Notes: generated from the sequence alone by a model not told the origin. Positions 1 through 7,486 are shown, counted from the first letter of the stretch. The stretch is 11,465 nt of DNA from JADJLQ01 sp034439915 (GCA_034439915.1 JAWXBI010000058.1:1-11465); one strand, 5' to 3'. Program-made: numbers and translations.

Positions 1-43
1 CCCGACTTAGAAAAATTGAATTGAATTTTATTTGAATGGATAT

Positions 44-105
44 GGTTTTTTCGGAGTACAACTCCTCAAGAACTGGTTGGGGTTATACCCCGACTGAGAA
101 AAACC
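44..105. repeat. Nested inverted repeats (possible three-way-junction structure)
   Basis: Two perfect 5-bp hairpins with 3-base loops lie here: GGAGT/ACTCC at 53-65 and GGGGT/ACCCC at 79-91. They are enclosed by a 7-bp outer stem, GGTTTTT (44-50) with AAAAACC (99-105). TCGG (51-54) and CCGA (90-93) could pair as an alternative to the hairpins. The element lies downstream of the SGNH hydrolase gene near the window edge. Read on the minus strand, no T-run directly follows either hairpin, so it is not a classical terminator. A related 15-base string (CCCGACTtAGAAAAA) occurs at 1-15 and again at 89-103 with one difference, hinting at a repeat that continues outside the window. The function is unknown. 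Confidence 0.35.
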
Positions 106-141
106 CAAGAACATGTACTTCGAAATTTATTTCAAAATAAT

Positions 142-804
142 TTACTTAATCAAATAAGGGGCAAGCACCGTCTTCCAGATCGTATACCCTTTTTCGTTCA
201 TGTGCAGGCGATCAGCCAAAAAAAGTTCTTCTCTGGGTTTACCTTCAGCATTGAGCATGGGTGGGACAATATCCACGTAGGTTAAATAGGATTTCCTTTT
301 GATAAATTTTTTAATGCGTTTGTTGGCGTCCACCACTTTATCGAAAAGATGCGCCCTGGATGGGCTGAGCTTGAGGGATATAAATACAATATTGCTCCTG
401 GGAAGTATACCGTGGATGATTTTTTGAAGTGTCTTAAATCGTTCAAAAACCGTTTTTCCTGTTACCGTGGAATCCGCTGCCAGATCATTTTCTCCACAAT
501 AGATGACTACCTGCATGGGATGATAGCGGATGACTACTAGGTCAATATATTCTATCAAATCGGGCAGCGTGGATCCGCCAAATCCCCGGTTAAGAATAGT
601 AAACCCCGGAAAGTCTTTATCCAGGGCCTTCCATAGTCGAATGGTTGAACTCCCTGTAAATACTATTTGTCCCTGCCATGGCTGGTCTATGCTGTCTTGT
701 TTTTTAAATGCCTGGATCTCCGACCAAAACGGCAGATGCTGAGTAAATACTAATCCTTGAAAGGAGAAGAACAGGAAAAAGAAAAAAGACCATTTAATTT
801 TCAT
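142..804 (-). CDS. SGNH/GDSL-family hydrolase, secreted
   Basis: A 220-residue protein of the SGNH hydrolase superfamily, which covers esterases, lipases and carbohydrate acetylesterases. Residues 1-22 form a signal peptide (K-rich start, Phe-rich hydrophobic core, TQ at the end), so it probably acts in the periplasm or at the cell surface. The SGNH blocks are visible in order: block I G-S-S-T at 51-54 with Ser53 the expected nucleophile, block II R-G-F-G-G-S around 73-78 giving the oxyanion glycine, block III G-E-N-D at 104-107 with Asn106, and block V D-R-L-H at 198-201 giving the catalytic Asp198/His201. Length and order are typical of single-domain members annotated as GDSL-like lipase/acylhydrolase. 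The substrate cannot be told from sequence. It starts 20 bases after the EamA-type gene on the same strand and may be cotranscribed with it. Confidence 0.88.
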   Translation of the reverse strand: MKIKWSFFFFLFFSFQGLVFTQHLPFWSEIQAFKKQDSIDQPWQGQIVFTGSSTIRLWKALDKDFPGFTILNRGFGGSTLPDLIEYIDLVVIRYHPMQVVIYCGENDLAADSTVTGKTVFERFKTLQKIIHGILPRSNIVFISLKLSPSRAHLFDKVVDANKRIKKFIKRKSYLTYVDIVPPMLNAEGKPREELFLADRLHMNEKGYTIWKTVLAPYLIK

Positions 805-824
805 GATCCAATAATTTATACAAT

Positions 825-1253
825 TTATTTTAAAGTCAATACAATCAGGCCGGCAATGACCAAAACTCCTCCGAGGATTAATTTTGGACTGACCGGTTCA
901 TTTAAAAACAAGATAGCCAGTATCAAGGTAATTACGATACTCCCTTTATCGATAAGGGCAACCTGGGAGACATTTCCAATTTTAATGGCGTGGTAATAAA
1001 ACAACCAGGATAATGCGGTGGTCAAACCTGAAACTCCCAATAAAAAGACATCTTTTTTTGTCAGTTTGTGGATATCATCCAAACGATTAATCAAGAGTAC
1101 AACCGCACCTATAAATATTGTTACGAAGATCGTTCTCACAGCAAGGCCGGTCGTGCCACTGACATTCTTGAGACCTGCTTTAGCGATCACAGCAGTCAAT
1201 CCTGCGAAGATCATAGATAAATAAGCAGCTACCTGCCAACTCAGTAGATTCAT
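825..1253 (-). CDS. Half-size EamA/DMT-family membrane protein
   Basis: A 142-residue integral membrane protein with one EamA (drug/metabolite transporter) repeat. About five hydrophobic segments are visible near residues 6-24, 37-56, 69-88, 96-117 and 123-141. The end carries the EamA signature L-x-E-P-V-S followed by a glycine-rich last helix (residues 117-140). Usual DMT exporters have two such repeats and about 300 residues; single-repeat proteins of about 140 residues form a separate, widespread group, thought to work as dimers. The substrate is unknown. The gene lies 51 bases after the transketolase C-terminal subunit and 20 bases before the SGNH hydrolase on the same strand, so readthrough transcription is likely. 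Confidence 0.85.
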   Translation of the reverse strand: MNLLSWQVAAYLSMIFAGLTAVIAKAGLKNVSGTTGLAVRTIFVTIFIGAVVLLINRLDDIHKLTKKDVFLLGVSGLTTALSWLFYYHAIKIGNVSQVALIDKGSIVITLILAILFLNEPVSPKLILGGVLVIAGLIVLTLK

Positions 1254-1304
1254 ACTATTATTTTAATAGTGAATAAAGCTACTGCATTCCCGACTTGATG
1301 AAAA

Positions 1305-2267
1305 TTATTTTTTACGAGACCATGCTTTTTTAGCTCCCTTTACGATATCAGCGACACCAAGACCATATTTGATCAATAATTCGTCCGGTTTTCCACTTTC
1401 ACCGAAACTATCGCAAACAGCCACAAATTCCTGCACCGTTGGATGATGACGGGATAATAGTCCTGCAATCATATCACCCAATCCTCCATTGATTTGGTGT
1501 TCTTCAGCGGTAACTACGCAGTTGGTTTTACTTACACTTTTTATTACAGCTTCTTCATCCAACGGTTTAATGGTATGGATATTGAGTAAATCACAAGTAA
1601 TACCTTCCTGGGCCAGGATCTTAATAGCTTCTACACAATTCCAAACCATATGTCCGGTAGCAATTAAACTGATATCACTGCCTTCATTCAATAGCTGTGC
1701 TTTACCAATTTCAAAAGGTAAAGACTCTGTAAAAACAGGCCATGCCGGCCGGCCGAATCTCAAATAAACCGGACCATGGTGATGCGCTATCGCCATAGTA
1801 GCCAGTTTGGTCTGATGTGCATCACAAGGGACGACCACCATCATGCCGGGTAACATACGCATCATACCAATATCTTCGAGAATTTGATGGGTAGCGCCGT
1901 CTTCCCCGAGTGTAAGTCCTGCGTGTGAAGCGCATATTTTTACATTTTTATGAGAATAAGCTATGGATTGACGGATTTGATCATATACCCGCCCGGTTGA
2001 AAAATTTGCAAAGGTTCCGGTATAGGGTATTAAACCGGAAATAGACATCCCTGCAGCAACACCCATCATATTAGCTTCCGCTATTCCCATTTGGAAAAAT
2101 CGTTCGGGAAATTCTTTTTTGAATTCATCCATTTTAAGTGAACCCAGTAGATCGGCAGTCAATGCAACGATCTTTGGATTCATCTTAGCGGCTTCTGTCA
2201 ACCCCACACCGAATCCATCCCGGGTGGCTTTTTTACCTTGTACGACCAGGTCATTTATACTTATCAT
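1305..2267 (-). CDS. Transketolase, C-terminal subunit (split enzyme)
   Basis: A 320-residue protein matching the pyrimidine-binding and C-terminal domains of transketolase. This pentose-phosphate-pathway enzyme moves two-carbon ketol units between sugar phosphates using thiamine diphosphate. The motif G-I-A-E-A-N at 61-66 holds Glu64, the residue that activates the cofactor's aminopyrimidine ring. T-G-T-F-A-N-F (83-89) and G-E-D-G-A-T-H-Q (121-128) are the usual pyrimidine-domain motifs. The C-terminal domain with the A-T-G-H/E-E-H-Q type segments follows from about residue 195. The protein lacks the pyrophosphate-binding domain, which is on the neighbouring gene upstream (29-base gap). Both chains are needed for an active site. 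DXS-like or other two-subunit ThDP enzymes look similar, but the partner's motifs fit transketolase best. Confidence 0.93.
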   Translation of the reverse strand: MISINDLVVQGKKATRDGFGVGLTEAAKMNPKIVALTADLLGSLKMDEFKKEFPERFFQMGIAEANMMGVAAGMSISGLIPYTGTFANFSTGRVYDQIRQSIAYSHKNVKICASHAGLTLGEDGATHQILEDIGMMRMLPGMMVVVPCDAHQTKLATMAIAHHHGPVYLRFGRPAWPVFTESLPFEIGKAQLLNEGSDISLIATGHMVWNCVEAIKILAQEGITCDLLNIHTIKPLDEEAVIKSVSKTNCVVTAEEHQINGGLGDMIAGLLSRHHPTVQEFVAVCDSFGESGKPDELLIKYGLGVADIVKGAKKAWSRKK

Positions 2268-2296
2268 CTGCTTATTCTAAATTTCTTAAAGGTCTA

Positions 2297-3145
2297 TTAA
2301 AAATCACCTAGTGTTTCTTTCAATTGATTCAGTGCGGTATTACATTGTTCTTCATTAGGTGCTACTCCATGCCATTTATGACTATGCATCATAAAATCAA
2401 CTCCATAACCCATAATCGTTTTCATCAGGATAACAATAGGTTTTCCCTGGTGTAATCTGGATTTTGCCAGTTCTAAAGTATCAATAACCAGTTCCAAATC
2501 ATTTCCATTCTCAAGGATCAGCACCTCCCAGCCAAACGAATTCCATTTAGCCGGTAAATCACCGAGGTCCATTATTTTTTCAGTGGGTCCATCAATTTGC
2601 TGGCCATTCCAATCCACCGTTACGATCAGGTTATCTACTTTATGATGAGCCGCGCTCATGATCGCTTCCCAGTTTTGTCCTTCATCCAATTCACCATCCC
2701 CGGTCAATGCATACACCAAGGCTGAGTCATGTTCTAATTTTTTTGCCAAGGCTGCACCAACGGCAACCGATAAACCCTGGCCCAAAGATCCTGAAGCAAC
2801 ACGGATCCCCGGCAATCCTTCATGGGTGGCGGGATGGCCCTGGAGGCGACTATTCAGTTTTCTAAAAGTCTTGAGTTCTTCTGTTGGAAAAAAACCGGAT
2901 CTGGATAACACACTATACCACACCGGAGAGATATGACCATTGGATAAGAAAAAAAGATCTTCTTCTTTTCCCTCCATGGAAAACGGCAATTTGTAATTTA
3001 GTTGTGATCCATACAAGGCTACAAAAAAATCAGTGCAACCTAAGGAACCACCGGGGTGCCCACTTTGGCATTGGTAAACCATACGTACTATATCTCTTCT
3101 CACCTGGTTTGCCATGGCCCGAAGAGCTTCGATATCTTTTTTCAT
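2297..3145 (-). CDS. Transketolase, N-terminal subunit (split enzyme)
   Basis: A 282-residue protein corresponding to the thiamine-diphosphate pyrophosphate-binding half of transketolase. S-G-H-P-G-G is at 28-33, N-G-H at 69-71, G-H-P at 103-105 and G-S-L-G-Q-G at 119-124. The ThDP/Mg motif starts at G-D-G (149-151), and Asn180 follows about 30 residues later. The ORF stays open upstream to 3220, but that extension (starting MYTCLL) runs into the HU terminator and is hydrophobic. The ATG at 3145 gives MKKDIEALR, the normal family N-terminus, so I chose it. There is no clear Shine-Dalgarno, as is usual in Bacteroidetes. It is followed after 29 bases by the C-terminal subunit, forming a two-gene unit. 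Confidence 0.93.
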   Translation of the reverse strand: MKKDIEALRAMANQVRRDIVRMVYQCQSGHPGGSLGCTDFFVALYGSQLNYKLPFSMEGKEEDLFFLSNGHISPVWYSVLSRSGFFPTEELKTFRKLNSRLQGHPATHEGLPGIRVASGSLGQGLSVAVGAALAKKLEHDSALVYALTGDGELDEGQNWEAIMSAAHHKVDNLIVTVDWNGQQIDGPTEKIMDLGDLPAKWNSFGWEVLILENGNDLELVIDTLELAKSRLHQGKPIVILMKTIMGYGVDFMMHSHKWHGVAPNEEQCNTALNQLKETLGDF

Positions 3146-3203
3146 AAAGCGCTGCAAAGAAAGAAAGATTTTACTGAACCTCAAAAGGATTAAGGATAAA
3201 CAC

Positions 3204-3230
3204 AAAAGGCAGGTATACAACCTGCCTTTT
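3204..3230 (-). terminator. Rho-independent-like terminator after the HU gene
   Basis: A perfect 11-bp inverted repeat, AAAAGGCAGGT (3204-3214) with ACCTGCCTTTT (3220-3230) around a 5-base loop, with A/T runs on both sides of the stem. On the minus strand it lies about 40 bases after the HU stop codon and ends in a short T-run, so it should end the HU transcript. The stem is nearly symmetric and could also work in the other direction. Confidence 0.8.
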
Positions 3231-3269
3231 TGTTACATTTCTTGGTTTCTGAAGAACCGATTGCAATAT

Positions 3270-3542
3270 TTATTTAACTGCAGCTGAAAGGTCTTTGCCT
3301 GCTTTGAATTTAGCAACTTTTCTTGCAGCAATTTTAAGCGCTTTACCGGTTTGTGGGTTGCGACCAATCCTGGCTGCACGCTTAGTTACTGAAAAAGTAC
3401 CAAATCCAACTAATTGAACTCTATCCCCTTTTTTTAAGGCTTTACGGATAGCTTCCAGAGTAGAACTAAGAGCGGCTTCTGATTGTACTTTAGTAATAGA
3501 AGCGCCTTTTGCGATTGCATCGATTAAATCTGACTTGTTCAT
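3270..3542 (-). CDS. HU-family nucleoid DNA-binding protein
   Basis: A 90-residue protein with the full HU/IHF fold signature. N-terminal helices start M-N-K-S-D-L-I-D-A-I, the turn G-F-G-T-F is at 46-50, and the DNA-minor-groove arm G-R-N-P-Q-T-G lies at 60-66 with the intercalating proline Pro63. Length and charge are those of a canonical HU subunit, which bends and compacts DNA and acts as a homo- or heterodimer. It stands alone between the permease pair and the transketolase genes, with its own promoter-like site upstream and a strong hairpin downstream, so it looks monocistronic. IHF subunits are slightly longer, so HU is the better call. Confidence 0.96.
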   Translation of the reverse strand: MNKSDLIDAIAKGASITKVQSEAALSSTLEAIRKALKKGDRVQLVGFGTFSVTKRAARIGRNPQTGKALKIAARKVAKFKAGKDLSAAVK

Positions 3543-3571
3543 TTTATTTGATTTTGATTAAATAATTCCTG

Positions 3572-3579
3572 CAAATATA
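3572..3579 (-). promoter_or_regulatory. Bacteroidetes-type -7 box of the HU gene
   Basis: Read on the minus strand this is TATATTTG, an exact match to the Bacteroidetes -7 consensus TAnnTTTG, 29 bases upstream of the HU start codon. No convincing -33 TTTG is found at the usual distance. The DNA just upstream is very AT-rich, including an ACTTTTTTAAAAAAAGT palindrome at 3615-3631 that could help promoter function. Confidence 0.45.
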
Positions 3580-3696
3580 TGATCGAAAATTATATATATC
3601 GCATTTTTTACTGAACTTTTTTAAAAAAAGTGCCCTATTTTCAAGACTTGGGAGGGATTGATGCCCTGAAATCATTGGGAGACAACGGTTTCCGGA

Positions 3697-4905
3697 CTAC
3701 CACCCTTCCCGAGGCCCGTCAGATTGGTCTTTTTCTGCCAGGATCCAATGCAGGGATATTAATAATAAAAAAATAGCCAGGCCAGGGAAAATAGATAACC
3801 ACCAACCGGGAAGGTATTGCCGGCCTTCATTGAGTATACTTCCCCAGGTTACTCTTTCCAGTTTCAATCCCAAACCGATGAAGGATAAGGAGGCTTCAAG
3901 CAGGATAGCCGTACTCAGAGAAAACAGGCCGGTAATGAATAGTGCCGATTTTATATTGGGCCAGATATGGTGCGTCAATATTTTATACCATGGAATCCCA
4001 ATGTTTTCAGAAGATAAAACATAGTTGAGCATGCTTTCCCGCAGGGTTTCTGACCGGGATACCTGGGCAAATAAAGGCCAGCGTATAATGGCTATCAATA
4101 GGATCATCAATCCCATAGACGGACGGGCTAAAAAAACTAAAAGGGCCATGAGCAAAAATAACCTCGGGAAAGATTCAAAATAATCAATGAAACGCATGAC
4201 GATACCATCTACCGGAATTGAATATTTTTTCGATACGCTATTGGTTTTTCTGGAGATTAATCGGCCAAGGATATAGGTCAATAGGACTAATCCCAAAATC
4301 AGGGCCCATTTTACCGGTCCGATTACGATCACGGAAAGGACAAAAGATACATAGACGACGGCAAAAGACAATATCATCCATAAAATGATTTGAGGTATAC
4401 TCAACTTTAACTTGTTGTTTTTCCAATATCCAATGGCCATTCCTATGAATATGCCCGGGAGGGCAGCCAGCAGGGTAGACAACAGTCCAATGACCCAGGC
4501 GTATCGGGTTCCATGGATCAGACCTGCCAGGATGTCTCTGCCCAGGGCATCTGTGCCCAACCAGTGTTTATTGGCGGAATTGGTCCATGCCATTTGCGGG
4601 CTGAGATATCCTGACGCCGAAGGATCAATCGAAGAGGCTGCATAAGGTATCAGGGGCATAAATCGGTGGGTACAGGAAACATATTCAAAAGCATGCGTGG
4701 GATCGAGCAAATTCAGGTTTTCGCCATACTGCCGGAAAGCAGGCCATCGCCAGGTCCCGCTGCAATGACACAGCAGGGGTTTGTCATTTGCCAGTACATC
4801 GGCCAATACTGCTATGATTATACTGGAAAGAACTATAAAAAAAGAAACCTGAAATGTTTTGGATTTCAATTTAAACCAATGCCAGTATTTTGGTATGCCT
4901 TTCAT
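3697..4905 (-). CDS. ABC transporter permease, OppC/DppC type, enlarged
   Basis: A 402-residue inner-membrane permease of the binding-protein-dependent peptide/nickel family. TM1 is at about 19-38. The characteristic H-W-L-G-T-D-x-L-G-R-D motif is at 114-124 and the first helices of the permease domain at about 136-160. Residues 284-316 hold the cytoplasmic EAA-type loop that docks the ATPase, then comes the family signature L-L-E-A-S-L-S-F-I-G-L-G at 335-346. Canonical OppC/DppC is about 300 residues. The extra length comes from a periplasmic stretch of about 70 residues after TM1 and from about 70 residues at 161-230 containing two additional hydrophobic segments. The C-terminus lacks the usual D-G-L-R-D-x-L-D-P ending. 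The ATG overlaps the stop of the partner permease by 4 bases (ATGA), so the two are translationally coupled. No ATPase or binding protein gene lies nearby. Confidence 0.9.
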   Translation of the reverse strand: MKGIPKYWHWFKLKSKTFQVSFFIVLSSIIIAVLADVLANDKPLLCHCSGTWRWPAFRQYGENLNLLDPTHAFEYVSCTHRFMPLIPYAASSIDPSASGYLSPQMAWTNSANKHWLGTDALGRDILAGLIHGTRYAWVIGLLSTLLAALPGIFIGMAIGYWKNNKLKLSIPQIILWMILSFAVVYVSFVLSVIVIGPVKWALILGLVLLTYILGRLISRKTNSVSKKYSIPVDGIVMRFIDYFESFPRLFLLMALLVFLARPSMGLMILLIAIIRWPLFAQVSRSETLRESMLNYVLSSENIGIPWYKILTHHIWPNIKSALFITGLFSLSTAILLEASLSFIGLGLKLERVTWGSILNEGRQYLPGWWLSIFPGLAIFLLLISLHWILAEKDQSDGPREGW

Positions 4906-6257
4906 TGTTTTGGCCAGCTTACCCTTGGATCAATTAAGGAGTACAAAATATCAGAAATCAATTTCCCCAGGATGGTAAAAATACCAGTCAACAACAGGAT
5001 ATTAAATACAATGACCCAGTCCTGCATCACAATAGATTGTAACATTAACCTTCCCATGCCCGGCAGATTGAATAGTACCTCAATGACAACGGAACCTCCT
5101 ATCAAAGCCGGTATTTCCAGGCCCAGCAAGGCGATCAGGGGCATCAAAGCATTGCGGCGTAAATGTTTCCGGGTTATGAAACCAGGCTTGTCCCCCTTGC
5201 TCCAGGCAAGGAAAGCATAGGGTTTTGTTTTTTCATCCAATAACTTATTGGCGTAGATCCTGGTCAGATAAGCCATAGATGGAAGCACTATGCTGATCAC
5301 CGGTAAGATCAGTTGTGTACCATAACGAAACCATTGTGTAACCATGGAAGCTGATGGGTCTGAATCAAAAAAACCAGGTGAAGGAAATAAATGCAGGTTG
5401 GGGTGTATGGTATCACTGGCAAAAAACTGAATCAATAACATGGCCAGGAAAAACCTGGGAATGGAATAAATAAAAAATAAAATAGTTTCGACCCACTTAC
5501 CTCCTGACCGGAGATGATGGAGAAATAACCATTCACCCAATACGATGGCCAATCCAAATACCAGTATTAACGAGATCAAATTAATGGACAAAGTCCAGGC
5601 AATAGCTTCTTTAATTTTAATCCAGGAAGGACGGTAATCCACCCTGGAATTACCCCAATCTCCCCGGATAATTCTTTTTAACCATTGGTGATACCGGTTT
5701 GAAGCGCCATGCCAATGAAAGGATGGAATAAACATGGAAACATAGTTAACCGACCTTTCCATGGATTGAATATTTTTTTCCAGGATCCTGAAATCCGAAG
5801 ATCCCCGGAGTGAATCCGGCAAATTTTCCAAATCACTTCGAAGCGCATCGGGTGTATCACTCCGTGAGATATGGTCTATTGAGGTGATACCTTTTAATTT
5901 CAGCTGATCCAAAAAGCTTTTTTCACTGTTCAAATAGACCGCCAACTCCGCCCAGCCAATTCCCCGATGGATAAAATTTTTAATTCTTTGTTTTTGTATT
6001 TTATTAAATGGGGTGGATAAGGTGTCCGGATAAGCCAAAGGACGGATGGAAAAATAAAACAACGGCAATTTATAATCTTCGAAATTTGAAATGTGCCGGA
6101 CCTCATTATCCCTTCCGCCTGCCCCCCTGCTTTGATTTTCCTGACTGATGTTGGCCTCCTCCGATTGCAGGATATCTTTTAATACGAAAGCCGTAAAAGA
6201 AACCGCCAGCAATAGCGGAATGGCAATCGCCAATCTGGAAAATATCAATCGTTTCAT
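4902..6257 (-). CDS. ABC transporter permease, OppB/DppB type, with large periplasmic insert
   Basis: A 451-residue inner-membrane permease, partner of the OppC-type protein encoded immediately downstream. M-K-R-x-I-F-S-R-L and TM1 are at 1-27. A largely hydrophilic region at about 28-190 should be periplasmic. Then come the family motif G-D-W-G-N-S (199-204), TM helices from about 223, S-I-P-R-F-F at 265-270, the EAA-like cytoplasmic loop around 333-372, and the signature V-L-F-N-L-P-G-M-G at 394-402 ending in S-L-I-D-P-R-V. Normal OppB/DppB is about 310-330 residues; the surplus of about 110-120 residues is the periplasmic insert. The ORF could begin ten codons earlier at 6287, but the ATG at 6257 gives the standard MKRLIFSRLA start. 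The transported compound is unknown; peptides are likely for the family. Confidence 0.9.
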   Translation of the reverse strand: MKRLIFSRLAIAIPLLLAVSFTAFVLKDILQSEEANISQENQSRGAGGRDNEVRHISNFEDYKLPLFYFSIRPLAYPDTLSTPFNKIQKQRIKNFIHRGIGWAELAVYLNSEKSFLDQLKLKGITSIDHISRSDTPDALRSDLENLPDSLRGSSDFRILEKNIQSMERSVNYVSMFIPSFHWHGASNRYHQWLKRIIRGDWGNSRVDYRPSWIKIKEAIAWTLSINLISLILVFGLAIVLGEWLFLHHLRSGGKWVETILFFIYSIPRFFLAMLLIQFFASDTIHPNLHLFPSPGFFDSDPSASMVTQWFRYGTQLILPVISIVLPSMAYLTRIYANKLLDEKTKPYAFLAWSKGDKPGFITRKHLRRNALMPLIALLGLEIPALIGGSVVIEVLFNLPGMGRLMLQSIVMQDWVIVFNILLLTGIFTILGKLISDILYSLIDPRVSWPKQ

Positions 6258-6288
6258 GGATCCATGCAGGTGCACTCCCTGGCTCAAA

Positions 6289-6296
6289 CAAAGCTA
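6289..6296 (-). promoter_or_regulatory. Possible -7 box for the permease operon
   Basis: Minus-strand TAGCTTTG matches the Bacteroidetes TAnnTTTG core and lies 31 bases upstream of the chosen OppB-type start at 6257. No clear -33 element is seen at the expected spacing, so this is tentative. If real, it supports the start at 6257 over the one at 6287, which would leave almost no leader. Confidence 0.3.
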
Positions 6297-6299
6297 ATC

Positions 6300-6464
6300 T
6301 TTGTCCAGGTATTCCGGGGAAGTTGAATATTTCTGGTTTGTTATTAAAATACCGGGCAGGTTGTGTATACCACAGAATTTATTCCTGCGCATTGACGCTT
6401 CCGTAGAATATCCAACTGCAAATAAGTATGCCCAGGATAAGTACCGCCAGGTGGATTTTTTCAT
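6300..6464 (-). pseudogene. Decayed 5' end of a secreted-protein gene (signal peptide remnant)
   Basis: An ATG at 6464 overlaps the MazG stop codon as ATGA. In its own frame it gives only an unconvincing 56-codon ORF. One frame over, directly after a run of six A's, the translation is K-I-H-L-A-V-L-I-L-G-I-L-I-C-S-W followed by I-F-Y-G-S-V-N-A-Q-E. This is a textbook Bacteroidetes signal peptide ending A-Q, but it has no start codon and hits TAA at 6379-6381. One extra A in the A-run would join the ATG to it. After the TAA the same frame reads I-L-W-Y-T-Q-P-A-R-Y-F. 'LWYxxPA' right after a signal peptide recalls the N-terminus of GH95-type fucosidases, but this is only a memory-based resemblance. 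Best read as a truncated relic with two lesions. Confidence 0.35.
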
Positions 6465-6814
6465 TTTAGTTTTGGATTATTGTGGTGTCTTGGACCGTCT
6501 CTTAGCCCTTTTGCCTCCATATTACTGACAATGGCTTGCTCCAGGTCGACTCCGCATTGATTGGCCAGACAAGTCAGGACAAAAAGCACATCGGCCATTT
6601 CTGATGCCAACGATTCCCTGGCATGCTGGCTTTCAGCTTCTGATTTAAAGGACTGCTCTCCATATATCCTGGCCATTAGTCGGGCTACTTCGCCACATTC
6701 TTCGGTCAGCAGGGCCATATTGGTCAATTCACTAAAATAGCGCACCCCATGGAGTTTAATCCATTGGTCGACGTCCAATTGAAGTTTGGATAAGGTCATT
6801 TCTTTTTGTTCCAT
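6461..6814 (-). CDS. MazG-like nucleotide pyrophosphohydrolase
   Basis: A 117-residue all-alpha NTP pyrophosphohydrolase of the MazG/YpjD type, which hydrolyses (often non-canonical) nucleoside triphosphates to monophosphates and pyrophosphate. The metal-binding motif is visible as E-E-C-G-E at 38-42 (Glu38, Glu39, Glu42) and E-M-A-D at 72-75 (Glu72, Asp75). A conserved N...K stretch follows at 98-102. Length fits the single-domain group, not the two-domain MazG of E. coli. The cytosolic house-cleaning role is known for the family; the exact substrate is not visible. It is divergent from the fluoride channel gene. Confidence 0.9.
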   Translation of the reverse strand: MEQKEMTLSKLQLDVDQWIKLHGVRYFSELTNMALLTEECGEVARLMARIYGEQSFKSEAESQHARESLASEMADVLFVLTCLANQCGVDLEQAIVSNMEAKGLRDGPRHHNNPKLK

Positions 6815-6902
6815 ATAGTCAGTTTATACGTCCATAAAATTATAAAATCCTGACCAGCGGGCTTAAAATTCAATATTTTCACAGGATCAAAACATTCATC
6901 AA

Positions 6903-7271
6903 ATGAATTGGATTTTAATCCTCAGTGTCGCTTTAGGGGCGGCCCTCGGTGGGGTATTGCGGTATTTGTTTTCTATCTGGCTAAAGCCGGAAGTATCTAA
7001 ATTTCCCTGGGCTACGCTCATTGTAAATCTACTTGGCAGTTTTATGCTGGGGCTTATCATTTCTTATTTTTCAAAAAATGAAGGCTCCACCACAGTTAAA
7101 TTGATGCTGACCACCGGGTTTTGCGGGGGTTTTACTACGTTTTCCGCATTTTCCATGGAGTTGGTGTTAATGGTCCAAAAAAGTGAGTACCTGACAGCGG
7201 GGGTATACATTGTGGCCAGTATAATCGGTGGGCTGGGACTTGCGTGGCTGGGGTACCGGATGTTGATTTGA
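6903..7271 (+). CDS. crcB: Fluoride exporter CrcB/FluC
   Basis: A 122-residue, four-helix membrane protein of the CrcB/FluC family, which forms dual-topology dimeric channels that release toxic fluoride from the cytoplasm. Visible signatures are G-A-A-L-G-G-V-L-R-Y at 12-21, the polar-track Asn in T-L-I-V-N-L-L-G-S-F (38-47, Asn42), and T-G-F-C-G-G-F-T-T-F-S-A-F-S at 71-84. The last one carries the phenylalanine box residues (Phe80, Phe83) and the central sodium-site region. It is transcribed divergently from the MazG-like gene across 88 bases. I saw no fluoride riboswitch in this gap. It is the only intact plus-strand housekeeping gene of the window. Confidence 0.95.
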   Translation: MNWILILSVALGAALGGVLRYLFSIWLKPEVSKFPWATLIVNLLGSFMLGLIISYFSKNEGSTTVKLMLTTGFCGGFTTFSAFSMELVLMVQKSEYLTAGVYIVASIIGGLGLAWLGYRMLI

Positions 7272-7432
7272 TGAAAAATAGCTAAGAAACATAAGGCGTC
7301 TTCCTGATCCGTTGGCTACTAAAATGGTTGAAGAGAATTGGAGGAATTGCTTTAGGTAGTAGCTCATGTTGTTCATGGCATTTCAGTTGGTAGGGCTGAT
7401 ATATCCTCTCCTGCCCAGGTTAAGGACATTAC

Positions 7433-7478
7433 CCGCCTTCGTTTCACTTCGGACCGGCAAGCCAGCCTTCGTTTCACT
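7433..7478. repeat. 30-bp repeat, one full and one partial unit
   Basis: A 30-base unit at 7433-7462 begins CCGCCTTCGTTTCACTTCGG and is followed directly by the first 16 bases of a second unit (7463-7478, differing at one early base). The full unit matches the in-frame insertion at 11375-11404 in the second RHS gene at 27 of 30 positions. Copies in non-coding DNA and inside a gene show that this is a dispersed repeat family. Confidence 0.7.
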
Positions 7479-7486
7479 ATATTTTT

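Noticed and set aside
3146..3220. Longer N-terminus of the transketolase N-terminal subunit
   Set aside because: The 25 extra codons overlap the HU terminator and are not part of the enzyme family; the ATG at 3145 fits.
4666..5220. Plus-strand ORF of 184 codons
   Set aside because: It is a shadow of the two permease genes, which have strong family motifs on the other strand.
6301..6528. Plus-strand ORF of 75 codons before the MazG gene
   Set aside because: It overlaps the MazG 3' end antisense, has no recognisable features, and the opposite strand has the better signal-peptide-like explanation.
6815..6902. Possible fluoride riboswitch in front of crcB
   Set aside because: The conserved riboswitch core (GGnGATG ... 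TTCGCC-like strings and pseudoknot) is not visible in the 88-base gap.
7283..7390. Transposase remnant on the minus strand
   Set aside because: No catalytic motif, terminal inverted repeats or recognisable family similarity could be found.
7435..7478. Short CRISPR array
   Set aside because: The 30-base units are directly adjacent without spacers, and only one and a half copies are present.
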